Origin: Litorimonas sp046250185
Lineage (GTDB): Bacteria; Pseudomonadota; Alphaproteobacteria; Caulobacterales; Maricaulaceae
DNA: 64,000 bases
Strand: one strand, 5' to 3'
Assembly: GCF_046250185.1 (NCBI RefSeq)
Contig: NZ_CP176469.1
The translations under genes and the position numbers were made by a program. Below, in pieces: positions 25,604-35,655 of this stretch (positions are counted from its first letter, which is position 1; every line of letters begins with the position of its first letter). The notes beneath the pieces were generated by a model. That model was given only the letters and a program-made list of their open reading frames with translations, made no database searches and was not told where the DNA came from.

Positions 25604-26512
25604 CTAAACCCATGTTGGCCCAATTTGAAGTGCGCTGAGGATGCCCGTCACGATCAGAAAAACACTTACTAAAATCGGAAAAATTACTGAAAGCACGTAT
25701 ATATCAACGTACCTAAAAATCATTCCAAATATAAGCTTTAGTCTAGTCTTACGGATTGACTTTAATTGTTTTTTTCCAAAATTTAATATTTTGCTTAAAT
25801 CTTCATACTTGAGCTTTTTAATAACATAACGGCAATCAATAAGTATTCTTCGTCCATCATTCCAAGAAAAGTTGTTTCCTTGATCTGATAAAAGTATTTT
25901 GGAAGTAATTTTTCCAAACTCTTCTGAAAACGTACGAACATTCGCAAGTCCAAAGTTTCGGTATTTCGGAGGTACCTCGCGAAGATCTAAACCCACAACA
26001 GGTCTATCAAGACAGCTATTGCTCCATAACTGGTAAGCATCATATAACTCTTCGACAAAGGCTTTAACTTGCTTGTTTGCTTCAGCTTGCTTAGGCATCC
26101 AGTAGACTTCATCAGAAGCAAATACGAAACTGTTAGAGTCATTATTTTTTAACTCCTCAATTTTCGAAATCGCCGTTGAGATGCTTTCGATAGAGAAATT
26201 TAAGTAATTACGAAAAATTTTTAATTGCGGGCTTTGGATTGGTGCTTCGTATTTACTCCTGATTAGAAAACTAACTAGAGAAAAAATAGAAAAACTACAT
26301 AAAGCAACAAATAAAATATCTCCAGAAGGAGCCTGCTTAAACTCAATCATTCCAAAAAAAGTTAAGCTTTTAACTTCGTATTTTGCAACCGCAACTGCAC
26401 TTAATGAGGCCAAAAAGGTTTGGAAAGAAAGTCGAGTATGCTTAGATGACCAAGAAAAAACAAATGGATCAGTCCCATTTTGATTACTTTTTTCATCAGG
26501 CACACCTCTCAC
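25604..26512 (-). CDS. Orphan AT-rich membrane protein between pccB and pccA
   Basis: About 302 residues; I recognise no family. Hydrophobic helices appear near the N-terminus (TFLASLSAVAVA and DILFVALCSFSIFSLVSFLI), then about 180 mostly hydrophilic, Lys/Glu-rich residues, then a long C-terminal hydrophobic region (YVDIYVLSVIFPILVSVFLI). I start it at GTG 26512, which overlaps the pccB stop (GTGA). Its TAG is 4 nt before the pccA ATG. The whole gene is visibly AT-rich, with AAA/AAT/ATT-heavy codons, unlike both neighbours, pointing to acquisition. It has no known role in carboxylase function. A longer start at 26539 would overlap pccB further. Confidence 0.8.
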   Translation of the reverse strand: MRGVPDEKSNQNGTDPFVFSWSSKHTRLSFQTFLASLSAVAVAKYEVKSLTFFGMIEFKQAPSGDILFVALCSFSIFSLVSFLIRSKYEAPIQSPQLKIFRNYLNFSIESISTAISKIEELKNNDSNSFVFASDEVYWMPKQAEANKQVKAFVEELYDAYQLWSNSCLDRPVVGLDLREVPPKYRNFGLANVRTFSEEFGKITSKILLSDQGNNFSWNDGRRILIDCRYVIKKLKYEDLSKILNFGKKQLKSIRKTRLKLIFGMIFRYVDIYVLSVIFPILVSVFLIVTGILSALQIGPTWV

Positions 26513-28023
26513 AGCGGCAAATTCCCATGCTTTTTCCACGGGTTTTTCGTGGCCTTGTCTGACAGTAGCGCGAGGCCTCGGCTGATCCGTTTCCGTGTGC
26601 TTTGCGGTTTGATCACTTCGTCGATATAGCCGAGTTCGGCGGCGCGGAAGGGGCTGAGGAATTTCTCTTCATAATCTGCGATATGTTCAGCCGTTTTGTC
26701 CGCGTCGTCCAAATCTTTGCGGAAGAGGATTTCTGTTGCGCCTTTGGCCCCCATGACCGCGATCTGCGCGGACGGCCACGCATAATTGATGTCTGCGCCG
26801 AGGTGTTTCGGGCTCATCACGCAATAGGCGCCGCCATACGCTTTGCGCGTGATGACAGTAATCCGCGGCACGGTCGCCTCGCCGTAGGCATAGAGCAATT
26901 TCGCGCCGTTATGTTCCTGACTGACACCAGGGAGGAAGCCCGGCACGTCCACAAGGGTGACAATCGGGATTTCAAAGCAATCACAGAAGCGCACAAATCG
27001 CGCCGCTTTGCGAGAGGCATCGCTATCAAGGCACCCTGCCAATACCATCGGTTGGTTGGCCACCACGCCCACAGTCTGCCCCTCTACACGGATAAAGCCA
27101 CAGAGAATATTCTTGGCAAAGTCCCGTTGAATTTCAAAGAAATCGCCTTCATCCGCGATCTTGTGGACTAGCTCTTTCATATCATAGGGCAAGTTCGGAT
27201 TGTCAGGTACGAGCGTATCAAGGCTCGGCTCAATGCGGTCATGCTTGTCAAACACGGGGCGCCTAGGTGCGCCCGCACGGTTGTTCAGCGGGAGGAAATC
27301 AAACAGGCGACGGATTTCCGCAAGCGCTTCCATGTCATTGTCATAAGCCCCATCAGCAACAGACGATTTGGTTGTGTGAGTTTTCGCGCCGCCTAATTCC
27401 TCAGCTGTCACGATTTCATTGGTCACAGTTTTCAACACATCTGGCCCTGTCAGGAACATGTAGGATGTGTCGCGTACCATGAAAACAAAGTCGGTCAGCG
27501 CAGGAGAATAGACGGCCCCGCCCGCACTCGGCCCCATAATGACGCTAATCTGCGGGACAACGCCGCTAGCGCGGATATTGTTTTGAAAGACGTCCGTATA
27601 ACCCGCCAGCGCCGCTACGCCCTCTTGGATCCGCGCACCGCCACTATCGCTGAGGCCAATAATAGGCGCGCCCTGCTGCATGGCCATGCGCTGCACCTTA
27701 TTGATTTTCTTCGCGTGCGTCTCGGACAGGCTGCCGCCGTAAACGGTGAAATCTTGCGCGAAAACAAATGTCTTGCGGCCGTTGATTGTGCCCCAGCCCG
27801 TGACAACGCCGTCGCCCGGAATATGAGATTTATCCATGCCAAAATCCGTGGAGCGATGTTTGACGAACATGTCAAACTCTTCAAAACTGTCGGGATCAAG
27901 GAGCAATTCAAGCCGCTCTCTCGCCGTTAACTTGCCCTTGGCGTGCTGCGCATCAATCCGTTTTTGACCGCCGCCTAAGCGGGCCGTTTCTCGGCGTTCG
28001 TTTAATTGCTCAATTACAGTCAT
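26509..28023 (-). CDS. pccB: Propionyl-CoA carboxylase carboxyltransferase subunit
   Basis: 504 residues with both carboxyltransferase halves: GGSLSETHAKKINKVQRMA and GLSDSGGARIQEGVAALAGY, which form the N-terminal acyl-CoA site, then FLPGVSQEHNGAKLLYAYGEATVP and KAYGGAYCVMSPKHLGAD in the C-terminal half. It transfers carboxyl from biotin to propionyl-CoA. First gene of the propionate operon (pccB-orphan-pccA-scpA), divergent from recQ with a 182 bp gap that must hold both promoters. Confidence 0.96.
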   Translation of the reverse strand: MTVIEQLNERRETARLGGGQKRIDAQHAKGKLTARERLELLLDPDSFEEFDMFVKHRSTDFGMDKSHIPGDGVVTGWGTINGRKTFVFAQDFTVYGGSLSETHAKKINKVQRMAMQQGAPIIGLSDSGGARIQEGVAALAGYTDVFQNNIRASGVVPQISVIMGPSAGGAVYSPALTDFVFMVRDTSYMFLTGPDVLKTVTNEIVTAEELGGAKTHTTKSSVADGAYDNDMEALAEIRRLFDFLPLNNRAGAPRRPVFDKHDRIEPSLDTLVPDNPNLPYDMKELVHKIADEGDFFEIQRDFAKNILCGFIRVEGQTVGVVANQPMVLAGCLDSDASRKAARFVRFCDCFEIPIVTLVDVPGFLPGVSQEHNGAKLLYAYGEATVPRITVITRKAYGGAYCVMSPKHLGADINYAWPSAQIAVMGAKGATEILFRKDLDDADKTAEHIADYEEKFLSPFRAAELGYIDEVIKPQSTRKRISRGLALLSDKATKNPWKKHGNLPL

Positions 28024-28205
28024 AGCCCTGCCTCACCCTGTCACGTATTATTGATAGTCATAGCGGCATAGAAGTCTTCATCTTATTTGTAAATTTGTTT
28101 AAGCCAAGCTTCGTTCTGCCCTAAAGGTCTGTCATTGATATAATTTGACGAATTGATCGCCAAGACTAGCTTTACAATGGCGGCGGACCGCGCCATCCCG
28201 TGCAT

Positions 28206-30011
28206 ATGACGACTCCCCGTTCCATTTTGAAAACTGTCTTCGGGTTTGATGCCTTCCGCCCCGGCCAAGAAGGTGTGATTGATCAGATTATGTCGCCGCA
28301 ACATGTTCTGGCTGTCATGCCGACGGGCGCAGGTAAGTCATTATGTTACCAAGTTCCTGCCCTGTTATTTGATAGTGTCACAGTTGTCGTCTCGCCTCTG
28401 GTCGCGCTGATGGATAACCAAGTTGCAGGCCTTCGCGCGAACGGGATTGACGTCGCCTGTATCCATTCGGGGCAGTCGCGCGAGACCAATGTCGCGGAAT
28501 GGCGGCGGGTTGCGGCGGGCGAAGCGAAACTGCTTTACCTCTCCCCCGAACGCCTGATGACGCCGCGCATGATGGCGGCGATGAAAAGCCTCGCGCCTGC
28601 TATGTTTGTAGTGGACGAAGCGCATTGCGTTTCCAAATGGGGGCCAGCCTTTCGGCCAGAATACGCGCAGCTTTCGCAGCTCAAGACCCATTTCCCAGAG
28701 GCGGTCATTGCGGCCTTCACCGCCACAGCAGACGGCGCCACGCGAGATGATATTGCTCACGCGCTGTTTGAAGGACGCGGGCAGATCATCGTGCATGGCT
28801 TTGATCGCCCAAACCTATCCCTGACAGTCACGCCTAAGACAGATCGTAAATTACAACTGGCAAAATTCATGGAAACTGTGCGGGGACAGTCAGGGATCGT
28901 CTATGCCCTATCGCGCAAAAATACCGAAGAATTTGCCGCGCATTTAGTCGCAAGCGGTCATAAAGCTCTACCCTATCACGCAGGCCTCGATCCGCAATTA
29001 CGATTTGATACGCAAGAACGCTTCATGGCCGAAGAGGGTATGGTGATCGTTGCAACTATCGCTTTTGGTATGGGGATAGATAAGCCCGATATTCGCTTCG
29101 TCTACCACACTAACCTCCCAGGCTCCTTGGAGGCGTATTACCAAGAAATTGGACGCGCGGGGCGAGACGGTGCGCCTGCCGTGACGGCGCTATGTTACGG
29201 GCTAGATGATGTCCGCATGCGGCGGCAATTCATCATGGATGACGGTGCGCACGGCGATCATCAAATTCGGGAGTTACGGCGGCTCGACGCGCTGCTGTCC
29301 TATTGCGAAGCTTCGACATGTCGGCGGCAGGTGATGCTCGCTTATTTCGGCGAAGAGGCGCAGCCCTGCGAGAACTGCGATAATTGCGAAAACCCGCCAG
29401 ACATGATCGATGCAACGGGGCCGTTGCAGCACGTCCTGACCACGATTGACGATACAGGCGCGCGCTTCGGCCAAGCTCATATTATCGCCGTCGCGCGCGG
29501 GGCTGATACGGAACGCGTGCGCCAATTTGGCCATCAAGACACAGCGGGTTACGGCAAAGCCAAAGCCATCGGCTCCCCCTATTTGCAAGGTCTCATTCGG
29601 CAAGCGCTGGCCAGTGGACATATCAATATGGACATAGAGCGCTTCGGCGCGTTGACGATAACAGAAACGGGCCGCGCTGTGCTGGAAGGGCGCCAAACCT
29701 TTAAATGTAAAGCGATTGCGACCACGAAAGCCAAGCCAAGTTCTGATTACAAACGCGCCAAGGCTGAGGCACAGAACGCGCTATCAGACCGCGACCAAGC
29801 GCTTCTATCGCAGCTGAAAGCCAAGCGGATGGATATCGCGCGCAATATCGAAAAACCTGCTTATATCGTCTTCTCCGATGCGACCTTGATCGACATGGCC
29901 AAGCGCCGCCCAGATAACCCAGATGCCATGCTAGATGTCTCAGGCGTGGGGGCCGTCAAATTTGAGAAGTTCGGGCCAGCGTTCTTGGATGTTATCCGCC
30001 GCGCGAGCTAA
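28206..30011 (+). CDS. recQ: ATP-dependent DNA helicase RecQ
   Basis: 601 residues, superfamily 2 3'-5' helicase. MPTGAGKSLCYQVPALL is Walker A, VVDEAHCVSKWG the DEAH box with aromatic-rich loop, and QEIGRAGRDG motif VI. The RecQ C-terminal zinc region has four Cys (CRR, then CENCDNC). One HRDC domain closes the protein (LKAKRMDIARNIEKPAY). The aromatic loop reads SKWGPAFRPEY, slightly off the usual SQWGHDFRPEY. ATG 28206 lies 6 nt after a GTG that could also serve. It acts in recombination and replication repair. Confidence 0.96.
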   Translation: MTTPRSILKTVFGFDAFRPGQEGVIDQIMSPQHVLAVMPTGAGKSLCYQVPALLFDSVTVVVSPLVALMDNQVAGLRANGIDVACIHSGQSRETNVAEWRRVAAGEAKLLYLSPERLMTPRMMAAMKSLAPAMFVVDEAHCVSKWGPAFRPEYAQLSQLKTHFPEAVIAAFTATADGATRDDIAHALFEGRGQIIVHGFDRPNLSLTVTPKTDRKLQLAKFMETVRGQSGIVYALSRKNTEEFAAHLVASGHKALPYHAGLDPQLRFDTQERFMAEEGMVIVATIAFGMGIDKPDIRFVYHTNLPGSLEAYYQEIGRAGRDGAPAVTALCYGLDDVRMRRQFIMDDGAHGDHQIRELRRLDALLSYCEASTCRRQVMLAYFGEEAQPCENCDNCENPPDMIDATGPLQHVLTTIDDTGARFGQAHIIAVARGADTERVRQFGHQDTAGYGKAKAIGSPYLQGLIRQALASGHINMDIERFGALTITETGRAVLEGRQTFKCKAIATTKAKPSSDYKRAKAEAQNALSDRDQALLSQLKAKRMDIARNIEKPAYIVFSDATLIDMAKRRPDNPDAMLDVSGVGAVKFEKFGPAFLDVIRRAS

Positions 30012-30105
30012 AACGATCCCCCGTGAAATCACGCGCATTTTACACTCGCTTTGACGGGGTCTATCGGACATAAAAGCGTGACTAAAACCTCTGGACTGGG
30101 CAGAT

Positions 30106-31188
30106 ATGGATCAACGGGCGACATTATCGCAAAGGATTGCGGGACAGCCCGTCCATCGTCGTCATATCCAAAAAGCGGACGGGCGAGACCTCTTGCTTTA
30201 TGGCTACCACCCGCACAACGAGACGCCGCAGACAGAAGACGCCAGCGAGGTAGCGAAAGGCGGAGAATTACGCTGGCACCCTCTGCGGTCCGAATGGAAT
30301 CTCTATGCGCCTCATCGGCAGAACCGCACGTTCAAGCCTGCAGCCGCCGCCGATCCCCTCGCCCCGTCAGTGGCAGGCCAGTCAGCCACTGAAATCCCGT
30401 TTACGGATTTTGAACTGGCTATTTTTGAGAACAAATTCACGTCATTACATGCGGAAGCCCCCGAACCACCAAGCATGACAGGCCTTAAGATTGCTCGCGC
30501 GGATGGGCGCTGCGATGTTGTGGTTTACACACCCGAAGCGCAGGGCAATCTACACACTATCGGACAAGCCGCGCGGCGGTTATTACTCGCGGCTTGGGTG
30601 GATCGCTACGAGACTTTGCGCGAGGCGGGCTATAAATTTATCTTGCCGTTTGAAAACCGTGGCGACGAAGTCGGCGTCACGCTCCCTCACCCGCATGGTC
30701 AAATCTACGCCTTTCCCTTCGTGCCGAATGTGCAAGCCAAAGCTGCTAAAGCGTTTGCGGCGGGGTATAGCTTGGAAGACGGTATTGCGCGGTGGTTCGA
30801 TGATTACGGCGTGGCCCGGGCTGGCGGCATATCCGCATTTTGCCCACCCTTTGCGCGTTTCCCATTCGAGGTTTGGATTGCACCAGATCAGCGCTGCGCG
30901 GGGCCGTGGGAGTTCGCGGAGGATCAAACGGACGGGTTCGCGCATTTACTGGGCGATATGACGCGCCGCTATGACGTGTATTTTCAACGCCCCACCGCCT
31001 ACATGCTCTCGCTCCACGCCGCCCCCGCAGGTACGGATGATAGCTTTCACTTTACCGCGCAATTCTATCCGCTCCTCCGCGCGCCCAATCGTGTGAAATA
31101 CCTCGCTTCAGTCGAGCAATCCACGGGGACGTTCACTGTCGACGTTATGCCGGAATTCGCCGCACGAACGCTCAGAGCGTTGACGTGA
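30106..31188 (+). CDS. galT: Galactose-1-phosphate uridylyltransferase
   Basis: 360-residue HIT-superfamily enzyme of the Leloir pathway, exchanging UMP between UDP-glucose and galactose-1-phosphate. VTLPHPHGQIYAFPF contains the catalytic HPH. RSEWNLYAPHRQNRTFKPA near the N-terminus and ENKFTSL are conserved family segments. Zinc ligands are less obvious. It is first in a galT-galK-GH42-symporter operon with 4 nt overlaps. No galE is present in the window. Confidence 0.93.
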   Translation: MDQRATLSQRIAGQPVHRRHIQKADGRDLLLYGYHPHNETPQTEDASEVAKGGELRWHPLRSEWNLYAPHRQNRTFKPAAAADPLAPSVAGQSATEIPFTDFELAIFENKFTSLHAEAPEPPSMTGLKIARADGRCDVVVYTPEAQGNLHTIGQAARRLLLAAWVDRYETLREAGYKFILPFENRGDEVGVTLPHPHGQIYAFPFVPNVQAKAAKAFAAGYSLEDGIARWFDDYGVARAGGISAFCPPFARFPFEVWIAPDQRCAGPWEFAEDQTDGFAHLLGDMTRRYDVYFQRPTAYMLSLHAAPAGTDDSFHFTAQFYPLLRAPNRVKYLASVEQSTGTFTVDVMPEFAARTLRALT

Positions 31189-32240
31189 TCAGAGCCGCTT
31201 TCGAAACAGTATTTAGCTACGCCCCTGCGGTCTCTGGTTTCACGCCAGGCCGCGTGAATTTGATTGGGGAGCATCTGGATTATAATGGTGGCATGGTGCT
31301 GCCAATGGCGTTGGGCCTTGGCGTGACAATCGCACTGGCCCCGCGCACGGATTCGCAAATTAACATCGCCTCCAATAGTTTTGACGGCATTGCGAAACGC
31401 ACGCTGACGGATACTGCCGAGGATCACTGGTCAGATTACGTCACGGGGGCAGTGATTTTTGCACAGCAAGCTGACCTATTGTCCGCTGGAGCAGACGTCT
31501 ATGTCACCTCCACCCTGCCCCACGGTGCGGGCCTGTCGTCCTCTGCGGCTATTATCGTGGGCGTATTAAAACTCGCAGCGCAATTATCCCAGTCACAACT
31601 CAGCCCGACAGACATCGCGATACTGTCCCGCAAAGTGGAAAATGACTTCATCGGCGTGCCGTGTGGAATCATGGACCAAATGGCGGTCGCTATTGCTAAG
31701 CCTGGGCAAGCCCTCGCGCTGAACACGCAAGACCTCAGTTACCAAACTGTCGACTTGCCCTCTGGTTGCCATATGGCTGTTATTCATTCGGGCCATGGCA
31801 GGCAACTCAATGAGGGTCGCTATAAAGAACGCGCGGATGAATGTGCGGCGGCGAAGACATTGCTAGGTCGGGACGATCTCTGCCACGCGCGTCTTGCGGA
31901 TTTGAATATTTTAGAGGGCGCCGTGATGCGGCGGGCACGGCATTGCGTAACGGAACATGTCCGCACGGTGGACGCCGTCTCGGCGCTGCGGGAGGGAGAT
32001 ATGGAGATGTTCGGTGCCTTGATGAATGAAAGCCATGTTTCCATGCGGGATGACTTCGAAATGTCGATCCCTGAGATTGATGCTTTGGTTTCGAGCGCCG
32101 TGACGTGCGGAGCCCTCGGAGCGCGTCTGACGGGCGGCGGGTTTGGCGGCTGCATCGTGGCATGTGTCGAGCACACTCATTTAGACGCTTGGACAGAGGC
32201 GTTGACTGCCGCCCACCCCAAAGCCTATCGCGTCGGATAG
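31185..32240 (+). CDS. galK: Galactokinase
   Basis: 351-residue GHMP kinase. GRVNLIGEHLDYNGGMVLPMAL is the galactose-binding signature, LPHGAGLSSSAAIIVG the ATP-binding GHMP motif, and LTGGGFGGCIVACVE the C-terminal motif 3. It phosphorylates galactose to galactose-1-phosphate. GTG start overlaps the galT stop (GTGA); the next gene begins 8 nt after its stop. Confidence 0.95.
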   Translation: MIRAAFETVFSYAPAVSGFTPGRVNLIGEHLDYNGGMVLPMALGLGVTIALAPRTDSQINIASNSFDGIAKRTLTDTAEDHWSDYVTGAVIFAQQADLLSAGADVYVTSTLPHGAGLSSSAAIIVGVLKLAAQLSQSQLSPTDIAILSRKVENDFIGVPCGIMDQMAVAIAKPGQALALNTQDLSYQTVDLPSGCHMAVIHSGHGRQLNEGRYKERADECAAAKTLLGRDDLCHARLADLNILEGAVMRRARHCVTEHVRTVDAVSALREGDMEMFGALMNESHVSMRDDFEMSIPEIDALVSSAVTCGALGARLTGGGFGGCIVACVEHTHLDAWTEALTAAHPKAYRVG

Positions 32241-32248
32241 GAGAGCCC

Positions 32249-34192
32249 ATGACCCAGCCAGAACTCGGCGTTTGCTATTACCCTGAACATTGGCCCGAAG
32301 AACAATGGGTCAAAGACGCTACAGACATGGTCAGCGCAGGCCTAACGTGGGTGCGGATCGGCGAATTTGCGTGGAGCCGTATGGAGCCAAAGCCAGACCT
32401 ATTTGACTGGGGCTGGCTAGACCGTGCGATAGCGGCATTGGGCGAAGCGGGACTCAAAGTCGTATTGGGCACGCCCACGGCCACACCGCCGAGATGGATG
32501 CTATCGCGCTACCCTGATATGCTGGCCTATGATGCAGAGGGTCACGCGCGCAAATTTGGCTCGCGGCGGCATTATTGTTTTTCGCATGAGGGTTACCAAA
32601 AAGAGTGTGCGCGGATCGCGACGGCCCTTGGTGAGCGCTACGGTCAAAACTCGCACGTCCGAGCATGGCAAATCGACAATGAATATGGCTGCCATGACAC
32701 AACACTCTCTTACAGCCCCGCAGCCCAAGCCGCCTTTCGCGCGTGGTTAGAAGCAAAATACAAGACCATCAGCGCACTCAACGCGGCTTGGGGCAATGTG
32801 TTTTGGTCCATGGAATACGGGACGTTTGACGAGATCGATCTCCCCAACCTCACCGTGACAGAACCCAACCCCGCGCATGTCATGGACTTTCGCCGCTTCT
32901 CTTCTGATCAAGTTGTGGCGTTTAACCGTGTGCAAGTCGAAGCGCTTCGCCCGCACACAAGCGTGCCGTTAATCCATAATTACATGGGGCGGATTACAGA
33001 TTTTGATCATTTCGCAGTTGGCGCGGATTTGGACATTGCGAGCTGGGACAGCTACCCGCTGGGGTTTTTAGAAGACCGCTCAGACCAAGGCGAGGCGTTC
33101 AAAACCGAATTTGCGCGCCAAGGCGATCCCGATTTTCAAGCCTTTCACCACGACCTCTACCGCGCTGTCGGCACAGACGGGTGGTGGGTGATGGAGCAGC
33201 AACCCGGCCCCGTGAACTGGGCGCCGTATAACCCCGCCCCCCTTCCCGGCATGGTGCGCCTCTGGACGTGGGAAGCCATTGCTCACGGCGCAGATGTCGT
33301 GAGTTATTTCCGCTGGCGACAAGCCCCCTTCGCGCAAGAGCAAATGCACGCAGGGCTACAACGCCCCGACGGCGAAGACGCAAATGTCATGGCAGAAGTC
33401 TCGCGCGTGTCGGGCGAGATTGCCAATGTCGGCGGAGCTAAAAAGACGATGGCCCCTATCGGACTTGTCTTTGATTACGCCTCGGCTTGGGCGTGGGAGG
33501 CGCAACCGCAATCCCAATCATTTAATTATTTCCGCATAATCTATGATGTCTATCGCGGTCTAAGGCGCCTCGGCCTGTCTGTCGATATTTTGCCGCCCAC
33601 GACAGAGAGTTTCAGTGATCGTGCCCTCGTTCTCATCCCCGGTCTTTTTTCGTGGACGCCCGAACTCCTCGCCGCGATTGAGGGTTTCAAAGGTGAATTA
33701 GTTATTGGCCCTCGCACAGGATCGAAAACGCCTGACTTCCAAATCCCCACCTCCCTTCCGCCAAACCTTCCGCACTTTGACACGCGCGTGAGCGCGGTCG
33801 AAAGCCTCCGCCCTGGAACGGAAATTGCGCTTAGAGAAGGCGGCGCATTTCAGCTATGGCACGAATTTATAGAGACGACTGAAACTGTTACAGAGCGAAC
33901 GACAGACGATCAGCCCGCCATTGTCTCGCACGAACGCACGCACTACCTCGCAGGATGGCCAGATGACGCCGCAATGACGCGCCTGCTTTCCCGCTTTGCA
34001 CAGACGGCCGACCTCTCGACAGAGCCTATACCGCACGGCGTAAGGCGGAGGGATTGGGGCGCGTTGCGGCTATATATGAATTACAATGCAACAGCGATTT
34101 CTCTGCATGGCTACACCTTACAGCCCGCCGATATTCTGCTCTTTCGCGGCGACACGCCCATCATTTTTCCAACACAAGCGACAACGCCATGA
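32249..34192 (+). CDS. Beta-galactosidase, glycoside hydrolase family 42
   Basis: 647 residues. LGVCYYPEHWPEEQW is the GH42 start. AWQIDNEYGCHDT contains the acid/base Glu, and WWVMEQQPGPVNWAPYN the nucleophile Glu. No signal peptide, so it is cytoplasmic and would hydrolyse imported beta-galactosides. I start it at ATG 32249, eight nt after the galK stop with GAGAG upstream; an earlier in-frame start would lie inside galK. It overlaps the symporter by 4 nt, and with galK/galT forms a complete uptake-to-galactose-1-phosphate module. Confidence 0.93.
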   Translation: MTQPELGVCYYPEHWPEEQWVKDATDMVSAGLTWVRIGEFAWSRMEPKPDLFDWGWLDRAIAALGEAGLKVVLGTPTATPPRWMLSRYPDMLAYDAEGHARKFGSRRHYCFSHEGYQKECARIATALGERYGQNSHVRAWQIDNEYGCHDTTLSYSPAAQAAFRAWLEAKYKTISALNAAWGNVFWSMEYGTFDEIDLPNLTVTEPNPAHVMDFRRFSSDQVVAFNRVQVEALRPHTSVPLIHNYMGRITDFDHFAVGADLDIASWDSYPLGFLEDRSDQGEAFKTEFARQGDPDFQAFHHDLYRAVGTDGWWVMEQQPGPVNWAPYNPAPLPGMVRLWTWEAIAHGADVVSYFRWRQAPFAQEQMHAGLQRPDGEDANVMAEVSRVSGEIANVGGAKKTMAPIGLVFDYASAWAWEAQPQSQSFNYFRIIYDVYRGLRRLGLSVDILPPTTESFSDRALVLIPGLFSWTPELLAAIEGFKGELVIGPRTGSKTPDFQIPTSLPPNLPHFDTRVSAVESLRPGTEIALREGGAFQLWHEFIETTETVTERTTDDQPAIVSHERTHYLAGWPDDAAMTRLLSRFAQTADLSTEPIPHGVRRRDWGALRLYMNYNATAISLHGYTLQPADILLFRGDTPIIFPTQATTP

Positions 34193-35631
34193 ACCTCAAC
34201 ACGACGCAAGTCATAGTTTTCTTTTTGATTTCAGCCCTGATCGCTTTTGCAACCTATTGGAAATGTCGCGGTGCGCGGCATGTCGAAGATGGCAACAAAG
34301 ACTATTTTCTCGCGGGCGGCGGGCTGTCTTGGATATTCGTAGCGGGCTCTATCACACTCACAAATCTGTCGACGGATCAACTCGTCGGTATGAACGGAAG
34401 TCAGATGGCACTCGTCGCTTGGTGGGAATTCGCAGCTGTCATAGGCTTAGGGATTTTGTGTTTCGTCTTCATCCCAGTCTATTATAAATATAACTGCACA
34501 ACGACAACGGAACTGCTTGAAAAACGCTATAATAACAAAGATATCCGCGCGATTATTTCAGTGCTTTTCCTAATGGGAAATATATTTATCTTCCTGCCAG
34601 CCGTTCTGTATACGGGCTCGCTATTCATGAAAAATATGTTCGGCGTCGAGCTGTCACTTTATGTCATTGCAGCCGCTTTTGCGCTCGTCGGTGCAGCTTA
34701 TGCTGTTTTTGGCGGGCTACGCGCCGTGGCGGTGTCGGACACATTTAGCGGTGTCTTGCTGTTGACCATGGCGTTAGCCGTTGTTTACCTGGCCCTCAAC
34801 GCCATTAATTTCGATCTGTCAGGCATCCCGAAGGAGCGTCTAACGATGATTGGCGATGCAGATTCCAGTATTCCTTGGACAACATTGCTGACAGGGATGA
34901 TCTTTATCCAGACTTTTTACTGGAGCACGAACCAGACCATCACGCAGCGCGCAATGGCGTCCCCGACGGTGAAAGAGGCGCAAAAAGGTATTCTGGCAGC
35001 GGCCGCTATTCGCTTGCTGATTGTCCCCCCAATCATCGTGCTGCCCGGGATCGTCGCGTTCAAACTTTACGGCGATATAGGCGATGCCGCCTATGGCCGT
35101 ATCGTTGGAGATATTCTTCCCGCTTGGATGTCGGGTGCCTTTGCCGCCGCGATTGCGGCCGCCGTCCTCACGACGTTTAATTCAATCTTGAATTCGTCCA
35201 CAGCGCTTTACGTCTGCGATATCCACGAGACTTATTTGAACAAAAAACCGAACGTGAAACGGCTTAGTCTGTTCGTCACAATCGCCATGGTCGGCGTCGC
35301 CCTGATGATGGTTCCCGTTTACAACAAGCCTGACGCCAGTATTATCGATACGCTACAAAAGCTCTATGGCTTGCTGAGTATGCCAATCCTGTCGACCTTC
35401 ATCGTGGGACTTTTGTTCAAGAACGTCGATGCAAGGGCGATGATGATAGCTGTTGTGTTCGGTGTCGCGCTCTACGCATTTTTCACCTTTGTCTGGTCGC
35501 CCACACATTATATTCATTTGATGTTTGTGACGCTGTTAAGCTGCATCGGCATGGCGCTATTTTTAAACAGCGCGATCTTCGGCGCAAAGACAGAATGGGA
35601 CGCGCCGAATGTTTTGTCAGGGCCAAAATAG
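34189..35631 (+). CDS. Sodium:solute symporter (SSS family), probable sugar transporter
   Basis: 480 residues with about 13 hydrophobic helices. TLTNLSTDQLVGMNG is a core SSS motif, and WSTNQTITQRAMAS matches the sugar-transporting vSGLT/SglT subgroup. ATG 34189 overlaps the GH42 stop (ATGA). Co-transcription with GH42, galK and galT suggests a galactose or beta-galactoside substrate driven by sodium, in keeping with a marine cell. Substrate is inference. Confidence 0.9.
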   Translation: MNLNTTQVIVFFLISALIAFATYWKCRGARHVEDGNKDYFLAGGGLSWIFVAGSITLTNLSTDQLVGMNGSQMALVAWWEFAAVIGLGILCFVFIPVYYKYNCTTTTELLEKRYNNKDIRAIISVLFLMGNIFIFLPAVLYTGSLFMKNMFGVELSLYVIAAAFALVGAAYAVFGGLRAVAVSDTFSGVLLLTMALAVVYLALNAINFDLSGIPKERLTMIGDADSSIPWTTLLTGMIFIQTFYWSTNQTITQRAMASPTVKEAQKGILAAAAIRLLIVPPIIVLPGIVAFKLYGDIGDAAYGRIVGDILPAWMSGAFAAAIAAAVLTTFNSILNSSTALYVCDIHETYLNKKPNVKRLSLFVTIAMVGVALMMVPVYNKPDASIIDTLQKLYGLLSMPILSTFIVGLLFKNVDARAMMIAVVFGVALYAFFTFVWSPTHYIHLMFVTLLSCIGMALFLNSAIFGAKTEWDAPNVLSGPK

Positions 35632-35655
35632 GGCGTAACTCCTACGCCTTATTCT
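35632..35655. terminator. Probable bidirectional terminator
   Basis: GGCGTA, loop ACTCC, TACGCC, followed by TTATT on plus and CTATTTT on minus. It sits between the convergent symporter and acs genes and overlaps the acs stop. The T-runs are short. Confidence 0.5.

Noticed and set aside
28083..28304. 73-codon minus-strand frame over the recQ start
   Set aside because: It overlaps recQ and its promoter, has no ribosome-binding site and resembles nothing known; the 37-codon part outside recQ is too weak to support.
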